Source: Nitratifractor sp.
Lineage (GTDB): Bacteria > Campylobacterota > Campylobacteria > Campylobacterales > Sulfurovaceae
NCBI GenBank assembly: GCA_015485845.1
Contig: WFSU01000042.1
Location: forward strand, 1-6,708
Length of the DNA stretch: 6,708 bases
Direction: 5' to 3'
The position numbers and the translations under genes are program-made. Shown in pieces: positions 1 to 6,142 of the stretch. The notes under the pieces are model-generated. The model ran no database searches, was not told the origin of the DNA, and was given only the letters and a program-made list of their open reading frames with translations. Position 1 is the stretch's first letter. Each line of letters begins with the position of its first letter.

Positions 1-6
1 AGTATT

Positions 7-1221
7 ATGCTCAACTTAAATGCCGTCCAAACAGCCGCCAATCGCCTCGAAGAAGTTATCCACCACACTCCCATGTCCCATGCTCCGATTCTCAGCGAAA
101 TGACCGGGCTGGAGATTTACATCAAAAAAGAGAATCTCCAGCGCACCGGCTCGTTCAAACTCCGGGGGGCGTTTAACAAAATCGCTACGCTTATCGAAGC
201 GGGTCGACGCAACGGAGTCGTGGCCGCGAGTGCGGGCAATCATGCCCAGGGGGTCGCGTTTGCCGCCAAGCACTTCGGGATCGACGGGACGATCGTCATG
301 CCTGAGTCCACTCCGCTGACCAAAGTGATGGGGGTCAAAGAGCTCGGAGCCGAGGTGATCCTCCACGGCGCCAACTACGACGAAGCGTATGCGTATGCGA
401 CCGACTATGCCAGGGAACACACCAAAGATTTCGTTCATCCTTTTGCTGATGAGGAGGTAATGGCAGGGCAGGGGACGATCGCGCTGGAGATGCTCGAGCA
501 GCTTCCTGAACTCGATGCGATCGTAGTGCCTGTCGGTGGAGGGGGGCTCATCTCCGGGATGGCTACAGCCGCCAAAGCGCTCAAACCGGAGATAAGGATT
601 ATCGGGATTTCGGCGGAAGGGGCTCCGGCGATGAAAAAGTCCTACGATGCCAGGCGCCCCATCGATACCACGAGTGTCCGCACCATCGCCGACGGAATCG
701 CGGTGCGGGATACTTCGCCGATGACGTTGGAGTATATTCTAAACAAAGTGGACGTATTCGATACCGTCTGCGAAGATGAGATTGCCAATGCAATCCTGTT
801 TCTCCTCGAGCGTCAGAAATTGCTGGTCGAAGGAGCTGGATCGGTTGGGATCGCGGCGGCGATGCATCGTCATTTGATGGATTTGCCGAAAGGGAGCCGG
901 GTCGGGATCGTCCTCAGCGGGGGGAACATCGATGTCACGATGCTCTCTCTCATCATCGAAAAAGGTCTCATGAAGTCGTACCGTAAGATGAAGCTCGTCA
1001 TCACCCTGGTGGATAAGCCCGGTGCTCTCATGCACTTGACCGATGCGTTGCGGGAAGTACAGGCCAACATTGTCCAGATCGATTACGACCGCACCTCGAC
1101 GGACTTGGAGTTTGGCGATGCGCATGTCACGGTTGCCCTCGAGACCAAGGGGAAAGAGCACCAGGAGACGATCCGGGAGATCCTCACCCGCGAAGGCTTC
1201 CCCTTCCGTGAGGAACATTGA
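7..1221 (+). CDS. ilvA: Threonine ammonia-lyase (threonine dehydratase), medium form with one ACT domain
   Basis: This cytosolic PLP enzyme deaminates L-threonine to 2-oxobutanoate and ammonia, the committed step toward isoleucine. The 404-residue product has the fold-type II PLP domain at about residues 10-320. The PLP lysine is K51 in TGSFKLRGAFNK, the substrate loop is SAGNHAQG (75-82), the phosphate-binding glycine loop is VPVGGGGLISG (174-184), and LSGGNID lies near 305. A single ACT domain follows (about 330-404, starting LVITLVDKPGALMHL). One C-terminal ACT domain and about 400 residues match the medium form, not the 514-residue E. coli IlvA. The ACT domain suggests allosteric control by an amino acid, probably isoleucine (inferred). 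The ATG at 7 fits the family N-terminus, but only six bases precede it, so no ribosome site can be seen and an upstream start cannot be excluded. A catabolic serine/threonine role is the main alternative. Confidence 0.93.
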   Translation: MLNLNAVQTAANRLEEVIHHTPMSHAPILSEMTGLEIYIKKENLQRTGSFKLRGAFNKIATLIEAGRRNGVVAASAGNHAQGVAFAAKHFGIDGTIVMPESTPLTKVMGVKELGAEVILHGANYDEAYAYATDYAREHTKDFVHPFADEEVMAGQGTIALEMLEQLPELDAIVVPVGGGGLISGMATAAKALKPEIRIIGISAEGAPAMKKSYDARRPIDTTSVRTIADGIAVRDTSPMTLEYILNKVDVFDTVCEDEIANAILFLLERQKLLVEGAGSVGIAAAMHRHLMDLPKGSRVGIVLSGGNIDVTMLSLIIEKGLMKSYRKMKLVITLVDKPGALMHLTDALREVQANIVQIDYDRTSTDLEFGDAHVTVALETKGKEHQETIREILTREGFPFREEH

Positions 1222-1223
1222 CC

Positions 1224-2141
1224 GTGACCAAACGTACTATCGGGATCGATCTGGGATCCAATACATTGCGAGCTGCGGCGTACAACTGTACCACTGGAAT
1301 GTTTGAAGTGACATACGGCACGATCGTCAAAACGGCTGATGGACTGGCGCAGACTGGACGAATCTCCGATGGCGCAGTCCAGCGGGTGATTACCGGGCTG
1401 AATGAAATGCAAGGGGCAATCGATTTTTCCGAAGCCTCAGTGCGTGCCGTGACGACCGAAGCGATGCGACGAGCAGGCAATGCCGGGGAAGTGTTGGCGC
1501 GGATTGCCGGGGAGACGGGGGTGACGTTTGAGGTTATTGACGGTGAAGAAGAAGCTCGCTTGACTTTGTCGGCGGTGCGGCACCGCCTGAAACAGATTAC
1601 GCCGGGTGCCACCGACGAGAGCTTAGTACTTGTGGACATCGGTGGGGGATCAACGGAGTTGATTTTTGCTTATCCGGATGGAACGATCGTTTTGCAGAGT
1701 TTTCCACTCGGGATTGTGACCCTCTCGCAGAGTTACGCAGATCTCGAGGCGATCGCCGAAGCTTTGCCGGAAGTGATGTTCCCCATCGAGCAGTTTGTAG
1801 CCGAAGTCTATGTCGAGGGTGGCCGCCCCGATCGCTTCGTCGCCACCGCCGGAACACCGACGAGTGTGGCTTCCATGCAGTTGGGGATGGAATATGATAC
1901 CTACGATCCCGCGCGGATCAACGGCACCGAACTGAGCATCCACGCCCCCCGGTACTACCTTGACAAGCTCCTCGCCATGCCCATGCCCCAACGCGAACGC
2001 ACCGTCGGGGTAGGGCGGGCTGATCTCGTGACAGCCGGGATATTGATCTTTGACCGGTTGTACCGGATATTGGGATTTGAGGCGTGTACGGTGATTGATG
2101 ATGGATTGCGCGAGGGGGTGGCGCTGGGGTTGTGTGATTAG
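1224..2141 (+). CDS. ppx: Exopolyphosphatase / pppGpp phosphatase, short single-domain Ppx/GppA family
   Basis: Member of the Ppx/GppA branch of the actin/Hsp70 ATPase fold, predicted to release phosphate from polyphosphate and/or convert pppGpp to ppGpp. From the GTG start it has 305 residues. The phosphate-1 loop is IGIDLGSNTLR (6-16), the catalytic-type EEA is at 109-111, the phosphate-2 loop DIGGGSTE is at 138-145, and an adenosine-type loop ATAGTPTSVA follows. It ends with the typical IDDGLREGVALG. It lacks the C-terminal HD-like extension of the roughly 500-residue E. coli enzymes, like other short bacterial forms. Start: GAGGA at 1210-1214 lies 9 bases from GTG 1224 and only 3 from TTG 1218. 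TTG 1218 would overlap the ilvA stop (TTGA) and add two residues; I prefer GTG. Tight packing behind ilvA suggests co-transcription. Sequence alone does not say which substrate it prefers. Confidence 0.88.
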   Translation: MTKRTIGIDLGSNTLRAAAYNCTTGMFEVTYGTIVKTADGLAQTGRISDGAVQRVITGLNEMQGAIDFSEASVRAVTTEAMRRAGNAGEVLARIAGETGVTFEVIDGEEEARLTLSAVRHRLKQITPGATDESLVLVDIGGGSTELIFAYPDGTIVLQSFPLGIVTLSQSYADLEAIAEALPEVMFPIEQFVAEVYVEGGRPDRFVATAGTPTSVASMQLGMEYDTYDPARINGTELSIHAPRYYLDKLLAMPMPQRERTVGVGRADLVTAGILIFDRLYRILGFEACTVIDDGLREGVALGLCD

Positions 2142-2170
2142 GTGTTGCATGTTAAGTGTTACGTGTTACG
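2142..2170 (+). repeat. Degenerate GTGTTAC short-period repeat just after the ppx stop codon
   Basis: GTGTTAC occurs twice in direct tandem (2156-2162 and 2163-2169), and the related GTGTTGC stands at 2142-2148, separated by ATGTTAA. The tract begins on the base after the TAG stop. It has no coding potential. Its origin is unknown; slippage-type low-complexity sequence is the simplest reading. Confidence 0.6.
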
Positions 2171-2178
2171 TTTTCTTA

Positions 2179-2198
2179 TCCCAAGCTGTTGCTTGGGA
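2179..2198. repeat. Perfect 8-bp inverted repeat (TCCCAAGC / GCTTGGGA), tetraloop TGTT
   Basis: The arms are 2179-2186 and 2191-2198 around a four-base loop. It lies after the ppx repeat tract and about 20 bases upstream of the -10 box for the toxin-antitoxin genes. There is no T-run after it on either strand, so it is not a classical intrinsic terminator. It could be a REP-like repeat, a weak or Rho-assisted transcription end for ilvA-ppx, or an operator for the antitoxin. The sequence does not decide between these. Confidence 0.6.
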
Positions 2199-2215
2199 AT
2201 ATGGATGGGCATTTA

Positions 2216-2224
2216 TGCTATAAT
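2216..2224 (+). promoter_or_regulatory. Extended -10 promoter for the toxin-antitoxin operon
   Basis: TGCTATAAT is a perfect extended -10 element, 32 bases before the antitoxin ATG. The expected -35 position (about 2196-2201) falls in the right arm of the hairpin at 2179-2198 and does not resemble TTGACA. A weak -35 is usual for Campylobacterota sigma-70 promoters. Transcription would begin near 2231. The ribosome site AAGGAG (2246-2251) lies 5 bases from the ATG. Confidence 0.65.
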
Positions 2225-2256
2225 ACCCCTTTAAGTAGGTACATCAAGGAGTAAAC

Positions 2257-2583
2257 ATGTTGACAGCAGGCATCAAAGAGATACAGAACAATTCCTCTAT
2301 CCTTACCAAAGGTGTGGCAGACAGCGAGGAGTATCTGTTTATCTCCAAGCGCGGCAAGCCGATCGCGGTAGCCATGTCGTTGGAAAATGAGATGTTTGAT
2401 CATGGATTCAGAAAATGGATCTTGATCTCAGCATACAAAAAAGGGGATCTTTCGCTGGGACAGCTTGCAAAAGCTTTGAATCAATCCCATCAAGAAACGA
2501 TGCAGATGCTGGGTTTGCTGGGGGTTGATGTGATCGATTATGATCTCGATGATGATTTGGAGACAATCGAGAAGCTTATATGA
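2257..2583 (+). CDS. Antitoxin with Phd/YefM-like N-terminus and UPF0175-like C-terminus
   Basis: Predicted antitoxin, 108 residues, that binds and neutralises the following toxin and probably represses its own promoter. Residues 1-44 resemble a Phd/YefM DNA-binding arm: GIKEIQNN (5-12), then YLFISKRGKPIAVAMSLEN (26-44), the typical 'prevent-host-death' strand with KRGKP. Residues 52-108 resemble UPF0175: a helix WILISAYKKGDLSLGQLAKAL, a second helix with MQMLGLLGV, then the characteristic VIDYDLDDDLE acidic stretch. UPF0175 proteins are known partners of DUF3368 toxins, and one follows here. The start is the ATG with AAGGAG 5 bases upstream. The last codons overlap the toxin start as ATGA (2580-2583), so translation is probably coupled. 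GC is visibly lower than in the flanking biosynthetic genes. The domain assignments come from motif memory, not from a profile search. Confidence 0.75.
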   Translation: MLTAGIKEIQNNSSILTKGVADSEEYLFISKRGKPIAVAMSLENEMFDHGFRKWILISAYKKGDLSLGQLAKALNQSHQETMQMLGLLGVDVIDYDLDDDLETIEKLI

Positions 2584-3065
2584 GAAGCACCATTGTCAGC
2601 GACAGTACGACGCTTATCATCTTGGGCAAGATAGAGAGATATGATTTACTGGAAAATTTGTTTGACAAGGTCTATATTCCCTCAGAAGTCATACATGAAG
2701 TCTCCCAAAAATCTGATGGAGTTTTACACAAGATCATGGCGCACGTGCTGTTTGAAACAAGAAGCATAACCGATAGCGTCACGCTGAAGATGCTGGATGG
2801 TATTTTGGACAGCGGCGAGAGCGAAGCGATTGTTTTGGCAAAGGAGTTGCAGTGCATACTGCTTATTGATGAGAAAAAAGGTCGCGCCGTTGCCAAAACG
2901 ATGGGGTTGGATATTATCGGATTGCTTGGCGTGCTGATTGCCAATGTTAAAAGTGAGACGATTGCACGAGCGGAAGCCGTTGAGATTTTGAACACGATAA
3001 AGCAGGAAAAATTTAGAGTCTCCAAGAAGCTTGAAGAACATTTTTTGGACGTGATAGCGCAATAA
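2580..3065 (+). CDS. Predicted toxin, DUF3368 family (PIN-like nuclease)
   Basis: The 161-residue product looks like a DUF3368 (COG2405) protein, a PIN-domain relative predicted to cut RNA and usually paired with a UPF0175 antitoxin. Visible PIN-type features are VSDSTTLIILGKI with D8; IPSEVIHEV with E40; an acidic GESEAIVLAKE segment (79-89, with D77, E80 and E82); LLIDEKKGRAVAKTMGL with D97; and the family-typical GLLGVLIAN after it. Family members usually show IDD; here it is I96-D97-E98, a conservative change. The gene starts at the ATG overlapping the antitoxin stop and has no strong ribosome site of its own, which fits coupled translation and an excess of antitoxin. It is intact. It ends only 8 bases before the stop codon of the convergent lipoprotein gene. 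Activity and RNA target are unknown. Confidence 0.75.
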   Translation: MRSTIVSDSTTLIILGKIERYDLLENLFDKVYIPSEVIHEVSQKSDGVLHKIMAHVLFETRSITDSVTLKMLDGILDSGESEAIVLAKELQCILLIDEKKGRAVAKTMGLDIIGLLGVLIANVKSETIARAEAVEILNTIKQEKFRVSKKLEEHFLDVIAQ

Positions 3066-3073
3066 AATTCCCA

Positions 3074-3793
3074 TTATTCGAGAAGCTTCACCGCCCCCTG
3101 ATCCTGATCTTTCAGCAGTTTTGTCAATTCTTTCTTGACGCCCTTGTCCACTCCCTCGTCGGCGATGATCTCCAGCAGCTTGGTGACTTTCTCGTGGTGC
3201 TGTCGGCTGGACTCGAGCCAGGCCTGCTGGCGGAGCTGGTCTTCGTGGAGTTTGAGTTTGAGGCTCTGGCGGTGGCGGTAGAGGAGGTAGATCAGGAGCA
3301 TAAACAGGAACAGGAGGATCGCTCCGGCTATGAGGAGTTGGCGATAAAAGGCGATCTCTTCCTGCTGGCGGGCCAGGGCGGTTTTTTGACGCTCTTTTTC
3401 GGTGGCGATGTCGGTTTGGGCTTTGGTCGAGGCGATTCGGGTGTTGGCGGCGTTGGTGTTCTGGGTTTTTTTCAGTTCGAGGTTTTTGATTTTCTGAGTG
3501 GTTTCTGCTTCGATCCGGGCAGCGGTGATGGCGCGTTCAGTTTCGAGCTTTTTGAGGCGCTCGGTTTTGCGAGCTTCGATTTCAGCGAGACGGGCTTTGG
3601 CATCGGTCTGGGCTTTGAGGAGGCGTATCTGTTCGTCGGTGGGGTTGGCTTTTGGGATTGTTGTTGGGTGGGCGTTGTACCTCAAAGCCGGTTTGGTGCC
3701 GGGCAGGAGGGTGGCGTGCTGAGTGTTGTCGGTGCCGCAGGCGGTCAAAAAAAGGGCAAGTCCTGTCAAAAAAAGGATAAGATATTTGTGCAT
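3074..3793 (-). CDS. Unrecognised coiled-coil protein with lipobox and internal transmembrane helix
   Basis: I do not recognise this 239-residue protein. Residues 1-19 form a lipoprotein signal (MHK, a hydrophobic core, lipobox LTAC with C19). A Pro/Thr/Asn-rich linker follows (20-52), then a long, highly charged Lys/Glu/Ala-rich coiled coil (about 53-150). One membrane helix (about 153-172, LLIAGAILLFLFMLLIYLL) is followed at once by RHRQSLKLKLH and a charged tail rich in Lys and Glu (to 239). The positive-inside rule puts the tail in the cytoplasm, with the coiled coil in the periplasm and its lipidated end at a membrane. I chose the ATG at 3793 because it places the signal peptide at the N-terminus. 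An upstream ATG at 3841 would put 16 polar residues before it. A weak AGGG lies 7 bases upstream. The gene diverges from ilvB. No function is claimed; an envelope-spanning scaffold is one guess. Confidence 0.75.
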   Translation of the reverse strand: MHKYLILFLTGLALFLTACGTDNTQHATLLPGTKPALRYNAHPTTIPKANPTDEQIRLLKAQTDAKARLAEIEARKTERLKKLETERAITAARIEAETTQKIKNLELKKTQNTNAANTRIASTKAQTDIATEKERQKTALARQQEEIAFYRQLLIAGAILLFLFMLLIYLLYRHRQSLKLKLHEDQLRQQAWLESSRQHHEKVTKLLEIIADEGVDKGVKKELTKLLKDQDQGAVKLLE

Positions 3794-3831
3794 ATTCAAC
3801 CCTGAATTGATTTCTATATTAGTGTTCCGGC

Positions 3832-3840
3832 ATTGTAACA
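3832..3840 (-). promoter_or_regulatory. Candidate extended -10 promoter for the lipoprotein gene
   Basis: Read on the minus strand this is TGTTACAAT, an extended -10 element with five of six matches to TATAAT. It would start transcription near 3825, giving a leader of about 32 bases to the ATG at 3793. No convincing -35 is visible. Its position also supports the ATG at 3793, since the alternative start at 3841 would lie upstream of this promoter. Confidence 0.45.
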
Positions 3841-3843
3841 TAA

Positions 3844-3860
3844 GGATATTAATCTTATCC
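3844..3860. promoter_or_regulatory. Short dyad (GGATA-N7-TATCC) between divergent promoters
   Basis: GGATA at 3844-3848 mirrors TATCC at 3856-3860 across seven AT-rich bases. It sits between the two predicted -10 boxes and overlaps the -35 positions of both the lipoprotein and ilvB promoters. It has the shape of an operator half-site pair, but five-base arms are common by chance. Confidence 0.25.
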
Positions 3861-3883
3861 CGCTAAGCATTTTTCGCTATAAT
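3855..3883 (+). promoter_or_regulatory. Promoter for ilvBH
   Basis: A perfect -10 TATAAT lies at 3878-3883, with a weak -35 TTATCC (3855-3860, three of six matches) at 17-base spacing. Transcription would begin near 3890, about 23 bases before the ilvB ATG. That leader is too short to hold a branched-chain leader peptide and attenuator. GGAG at 3903-3906 is the ribosome site, 6 bases from the ATG. Confidence 0.65.
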
Positions 3884-3912
3884 CACTCTCAATCAATACA
3901 CTGGAGTACGCG

Positions 3913-5607
3913 ATGAAAATGAGCGGTGCGCAGATGATCATCGAAGCGATCATTGCCGAAGGGGTGACGAAGGTCTTCGGCTATCCCGGCGGGGCAATCA
4001 TGAACGTCTACGATGAGATCTACAAACAGAACGATTTCGAGCACATATTGACCCGGCACGAGCAGGCGGCGGTGCATGCAGCCGACGGCTATGCCCGTGC
4101 CAGCGGGGATGTGGGGGTGGCGATGGTCACGAGCGGGCCGGGCTTTACCAATGCCGTCACGGGACTGGCGACGGCCTATACCGACTCGGTACCGTTGGTG
4201 GTGATTTCGGGGCAGGTACCCCTTTCGCTGATCGGTACCGATGGATTTCAAGAGGTCGATGCGGTGGGGATCTCCCGGGCATGCACCAAGCACAACTACC
4301 TCGTCCACGACATTGCTGAACTGCCACGCATTCTTAAAGAGGCGTTTTACATCGCCCGCAGCGGCCGTCCGGGGCCGGTACTGGTCGATGTCCCCAAGGA
4401 CATCACCGGGGAGATTGCCGAGTTTGTTTATCCGAGCGATGTGCACCTCCCCACCTACAAGCCCAACTACAAAGGAAATGACCGTCAGATCAAAAAAGCG
4501 GCCGAAGCGATCCTCAAGGCGAAGAAGCCGCTGCTGTACCTCGGCGGGGGTGTTGTCCTCTCCAATGCCACAGATGTCGTGCGCCGTCTGGCCGAAATCA
4601 GCCAGATGCCGGCCGTCGAGACGCTCATGGCTCGCGGGGTCATGGGAGCGGACAATCCTCTGCTGATGGGGATGCTTGGGATGCATGGGAATTACGCTTC
4701 CAACATGGCGATGAGTGAGACCGATCTGGTGATTTCTCTCGGTGCCCGTTTCGACGACCGGGTGACCGGCAAGCTGAGTGAGTTTGCCAAATACGCTGAT
4801 GTGATCCATGTCGATATCGACCCGGCCAACATCGCCAAGCTGGTCGATGTCGATTATCCCATCGTAGGGGATATCAACATTGTCGTCGAGAAGCTTATCG
4901 GTCACCTTGAAGAGCGGATCAAGCCGGAGCGCTACCAGGTGTGGCGTGACATCCTGAAGCGATACGATGAACTCCATCCTCTGACCTACCACGACAGTGA
5001 TGAGGTGATCAAACCCCAGTGGGTGATCGAGCGGATTGGAGAGAAGGTGGGTGCCGATGCCGTCATCACCTCCGATGTGGGGCAGCACCAGATGTGGGCG
5101 GCGCAGTTTTACCCCTTCGACCGTCCGCGCCAATGGATCAACTCGGGTGGTCTCGGGACGATGGGGTACGGCTTTCCGGCGGCCATCGGTGCCCAAGTTG
5201 CCTGCCCGGACAAGCATGTCATCAATATCACGGGTGATGGTTCAATCCTGATGAACGTTCAGGAGCTCGTGACGGCTTCTGAAAACAAACTGCCGGTGAT
5301 CAACGTCATCCTCAACAACCATTTCCTTGGAATGGTGCGGCAGTGGCAGACCTTTTTCTACGACAAACGCTACGCCGAGACTGATCTGAGCTACCAGCCC
5401 AACTGGAAACTGCTCGCCGAAGCGTGCGGCGGGGCGGGCTACGATGTGACGACCAAAGCGGAGTTTGACGCGGCACTCGATGCGGCACTTGAAGGGGGAA
5501 AAGTAACCTTCATCAACGTCGCCGTCGATCGCCTCGAAAATGTCCTTCCGATGGTGCCCGCCGGTGGGGCACTCTACAATATGTTACTCGAACACAAGGA
5601 GAGCTGA
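3913..5607 (+). CDS. ilvB: Acetohydroxyacid (acetolactate) synthase, large catalytic subunit
   Basis: Catalytic subunit of acetohydroxyacid synthase, a cytosolic ThDP, Mg2+ and FAD enzyme. It joins two pyruvates to give 2-acetolactate (valine, leucine) or pyruvate plus 2-oxobutanoate to give 2-aceto-2-hydroxybutanoate (isoleucine). The 564-residue product has the family's normal length and three domains. The N-terminal ThDP (PYR) domain has GYPGGAIM near 23 and catalytic Glu E50 in RHEQAAVHAADGYARASG. The FAD-contact stretch GTDGFQEVD spans 108-116. The central domain carries GGGVVLS and ARFDDRVTGK. The C-terminal PP domain has the ThDP-Mg motif GDGS (441-444) ending at NN (468-469), followed by LGMVRQWQ with W478. 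The start is the first ATG with GGAG 6 bases upstream. The stop overlaps ilvH by one base (TGATG), so translation of the two subunits is probably coupled. No key residue appears to be missing. Confidence 0.97.
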   Translation: MKMSGAQMIIEAIIAEGVTKVFGYPGGAIMNVYDEIYKQNDFEHILTRHEQAAVHAADGYARASGDVGVAMVTSGPGFTNAVTGLATAYTDSVPLVVISGQVPLSLIGTDGFQEVDAVGISRACTKHNYLVHDIAELPRILKEAFYIARSGRPGPVLVDVPKDITGEIAEFVYPSDVHLPTYKPNYKGNDRQIKKAAEAILKAKKPLLYLGGGVVLSNATDVVRRLAEISQMPAVETLMARGVMGADNPLLMGMLGMHGNYASNMAMSETDLVISLGARFDDRVTGKLSEFAKYADVIHVDIDPANIAKLVDVDYPIVGDINIVVEKLIGHLEERIKPERYQVWRDILKRYDELHPLTYHDSDEVIKPQWVIERIGEKVGADAVITSDVGQHQMWAAQFYPFDRPRQWINSGGLGTMGYGFPAAIGAQVACPDKHVINITGDGSILMNVQELVTASENKLPVINVILNNHFLGMVRQWQTFFYDKRYAETDLSYQPNWKLLAEACGGAGYDVTTKAEFDAALDAALEGGKVTFINVAVDRLENVLPMVPAGGALYNMLLEHKES

Positions 5608-6077
5608 TGGAAACCGTACGCAGAGTTATTTCGGTTGTCGTCCTCAACGAAGCGCAGGTGCTCGCACGGGTCTCCGGACTCTTCGCCGGACGGGGGTACA
5701 ACATCGAGACCCTCACCGTCGCCCCGATCCCCGAGACCGATCTGTCCCACATGACGATCGTCACCCGGGGCAACCAGCGGGTGATCGAGCAGATCACCAA
5801 GCAGCTGCACAAGCTCATCCCCACGCTCAAAGTCATCGAGCACTCCGAAATGGTCGAGAAGGAGATGGTGCTGGTGAAATTCCCCATCGAAGAGAAACTC
5901 AGTGACATCCAAGCCCTGTGCGCCGCCTACAACGGCGGGATCGTCAACGTCGGAGAGAACATGGTAATCGCCATGGCCGCCGACGAGCCGGTGCGGATCA
6001 AACACTTCATCACCGCCACCAAACGCTACAATCCCATCGAGATCGTCCGCAGTGGGGTGGTGGCGATGGAACGGTAG
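5607..6077 (+). CDS. ilvH: Acetohydroxyacid synthase, small regulatory subunit
   Basis: Regulatory subunit that activates IlvB and normally confers feedback inhibition by valine. The 156 residues comprise an N-terminal ACT domain (about 5-80: RRVISVVVLNEAQVLARVSGLFAGRGYNIETLTVAPI) and the C-terminal small-subunit domain (about 85-155, EKEMVLVKFP to VRSGVVAMER). Length and motifs are normal for the family. AAGGAG at 5596-5601 lies 5 bases before the ATG, which shares its A with the ilvB stop. One oddity: aligned by eye to E. coli IlvH, the loop residue matching Gly14, part of the proposed valine site, is Gln17 here (codon CAG, in LNEAQVLAR). The residues matching Asn11 (N14) and Asn29 (N32) are kept. 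Valine control may therefore differ, which is inference. It could equally be called ilvN. Confidence 0.95.
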   Translation: METVRRVISVVVLNEAQVLARVSGLFAGRGYNIETLTVAPIPETDLSHMTIVTRGNQRVIEQITKQLHKLIPTLKVIEHSEMVEKEMVLVKFPIEEKLSDIQALCAAYNGGIVNVGENMVIAMAADEPVRIKHFITATKRYNPIEIVRSGVVAMER

Positions 6078-6120
6078 TTTTTAGTGAGGAATTAGGAATA
6101 AGGAGTGAGGAGTATTGGTA
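6078..6120 (+). repeat. Purine-rich degenerate repeat after ilvH
   Basis: This tract directly follows the ilvH TAG. AGTGAGGA occurs at 6083-6090 and again at 6104-6111, with TTAGGAATAAGGAG-like units between them. It is GGA/TAGGA low-complexity sequence with no start codon of its own. It resembles the repeat tract after ppx in position, not in sequence. Confidence 0.5.
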
Positions 6121-6121
6121 T

Positions 6122-6142
6122 GCTTTTCTGCGAAAAGCTTTT
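6122..6142 (+). terminator. Candidate intrinsic terminator for ilvBH
   Basis: GCTTTTC (6122-6128) pairs perfectly with GAAAAGC (6132-6138) around a TGC triloop and is followed by TTTT (6139-6142). The stem is AT-rich and the T-run is short, so this would be a weak terminator. It lies 45 bases past the ilvH stop, the expected place for the end of the operon. Confidence 0.45.

Noticed and set aside
2179..2198. Palindrome as a classical Rho-independent terminator for ppx
   Set aside because: No run of T follows the stem on either strand, so I list it only as an inverted repeat.
2194..3073. TGGGAAT (2194-2200) and ATTCCCA (3067-3073) as terminal inverted repeats of a mobile cassette
   Set aside because: Seven bases match, but such matches are expected by chance over this distance. 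The left copy is already part of the hairpin, and no target duplication is visible.
3194..3805. A 203-codon open frame on the plus strand, rich in Gly, Phe and Glu
   Set aside because: It lies wholly opposite the lipoprotein gene. Its composition is what the antisense of Lys/Glu/Ala-rich coiled-coil codons gives, and it has no recognisable motif.
3074..3841. The longer lipoprotein frame starting at 3841
   Set aside because: It would put 16 polar residues before the signal peptide and would begin upstream of the likely -10 box.
3889..5217. A 442-codon open frame on the minus strand
   Set aside because: It is antisense to ilvB, whose motifs are complete. Long shadow frames are common opposite GC-rich genes, and the translation has no family features.
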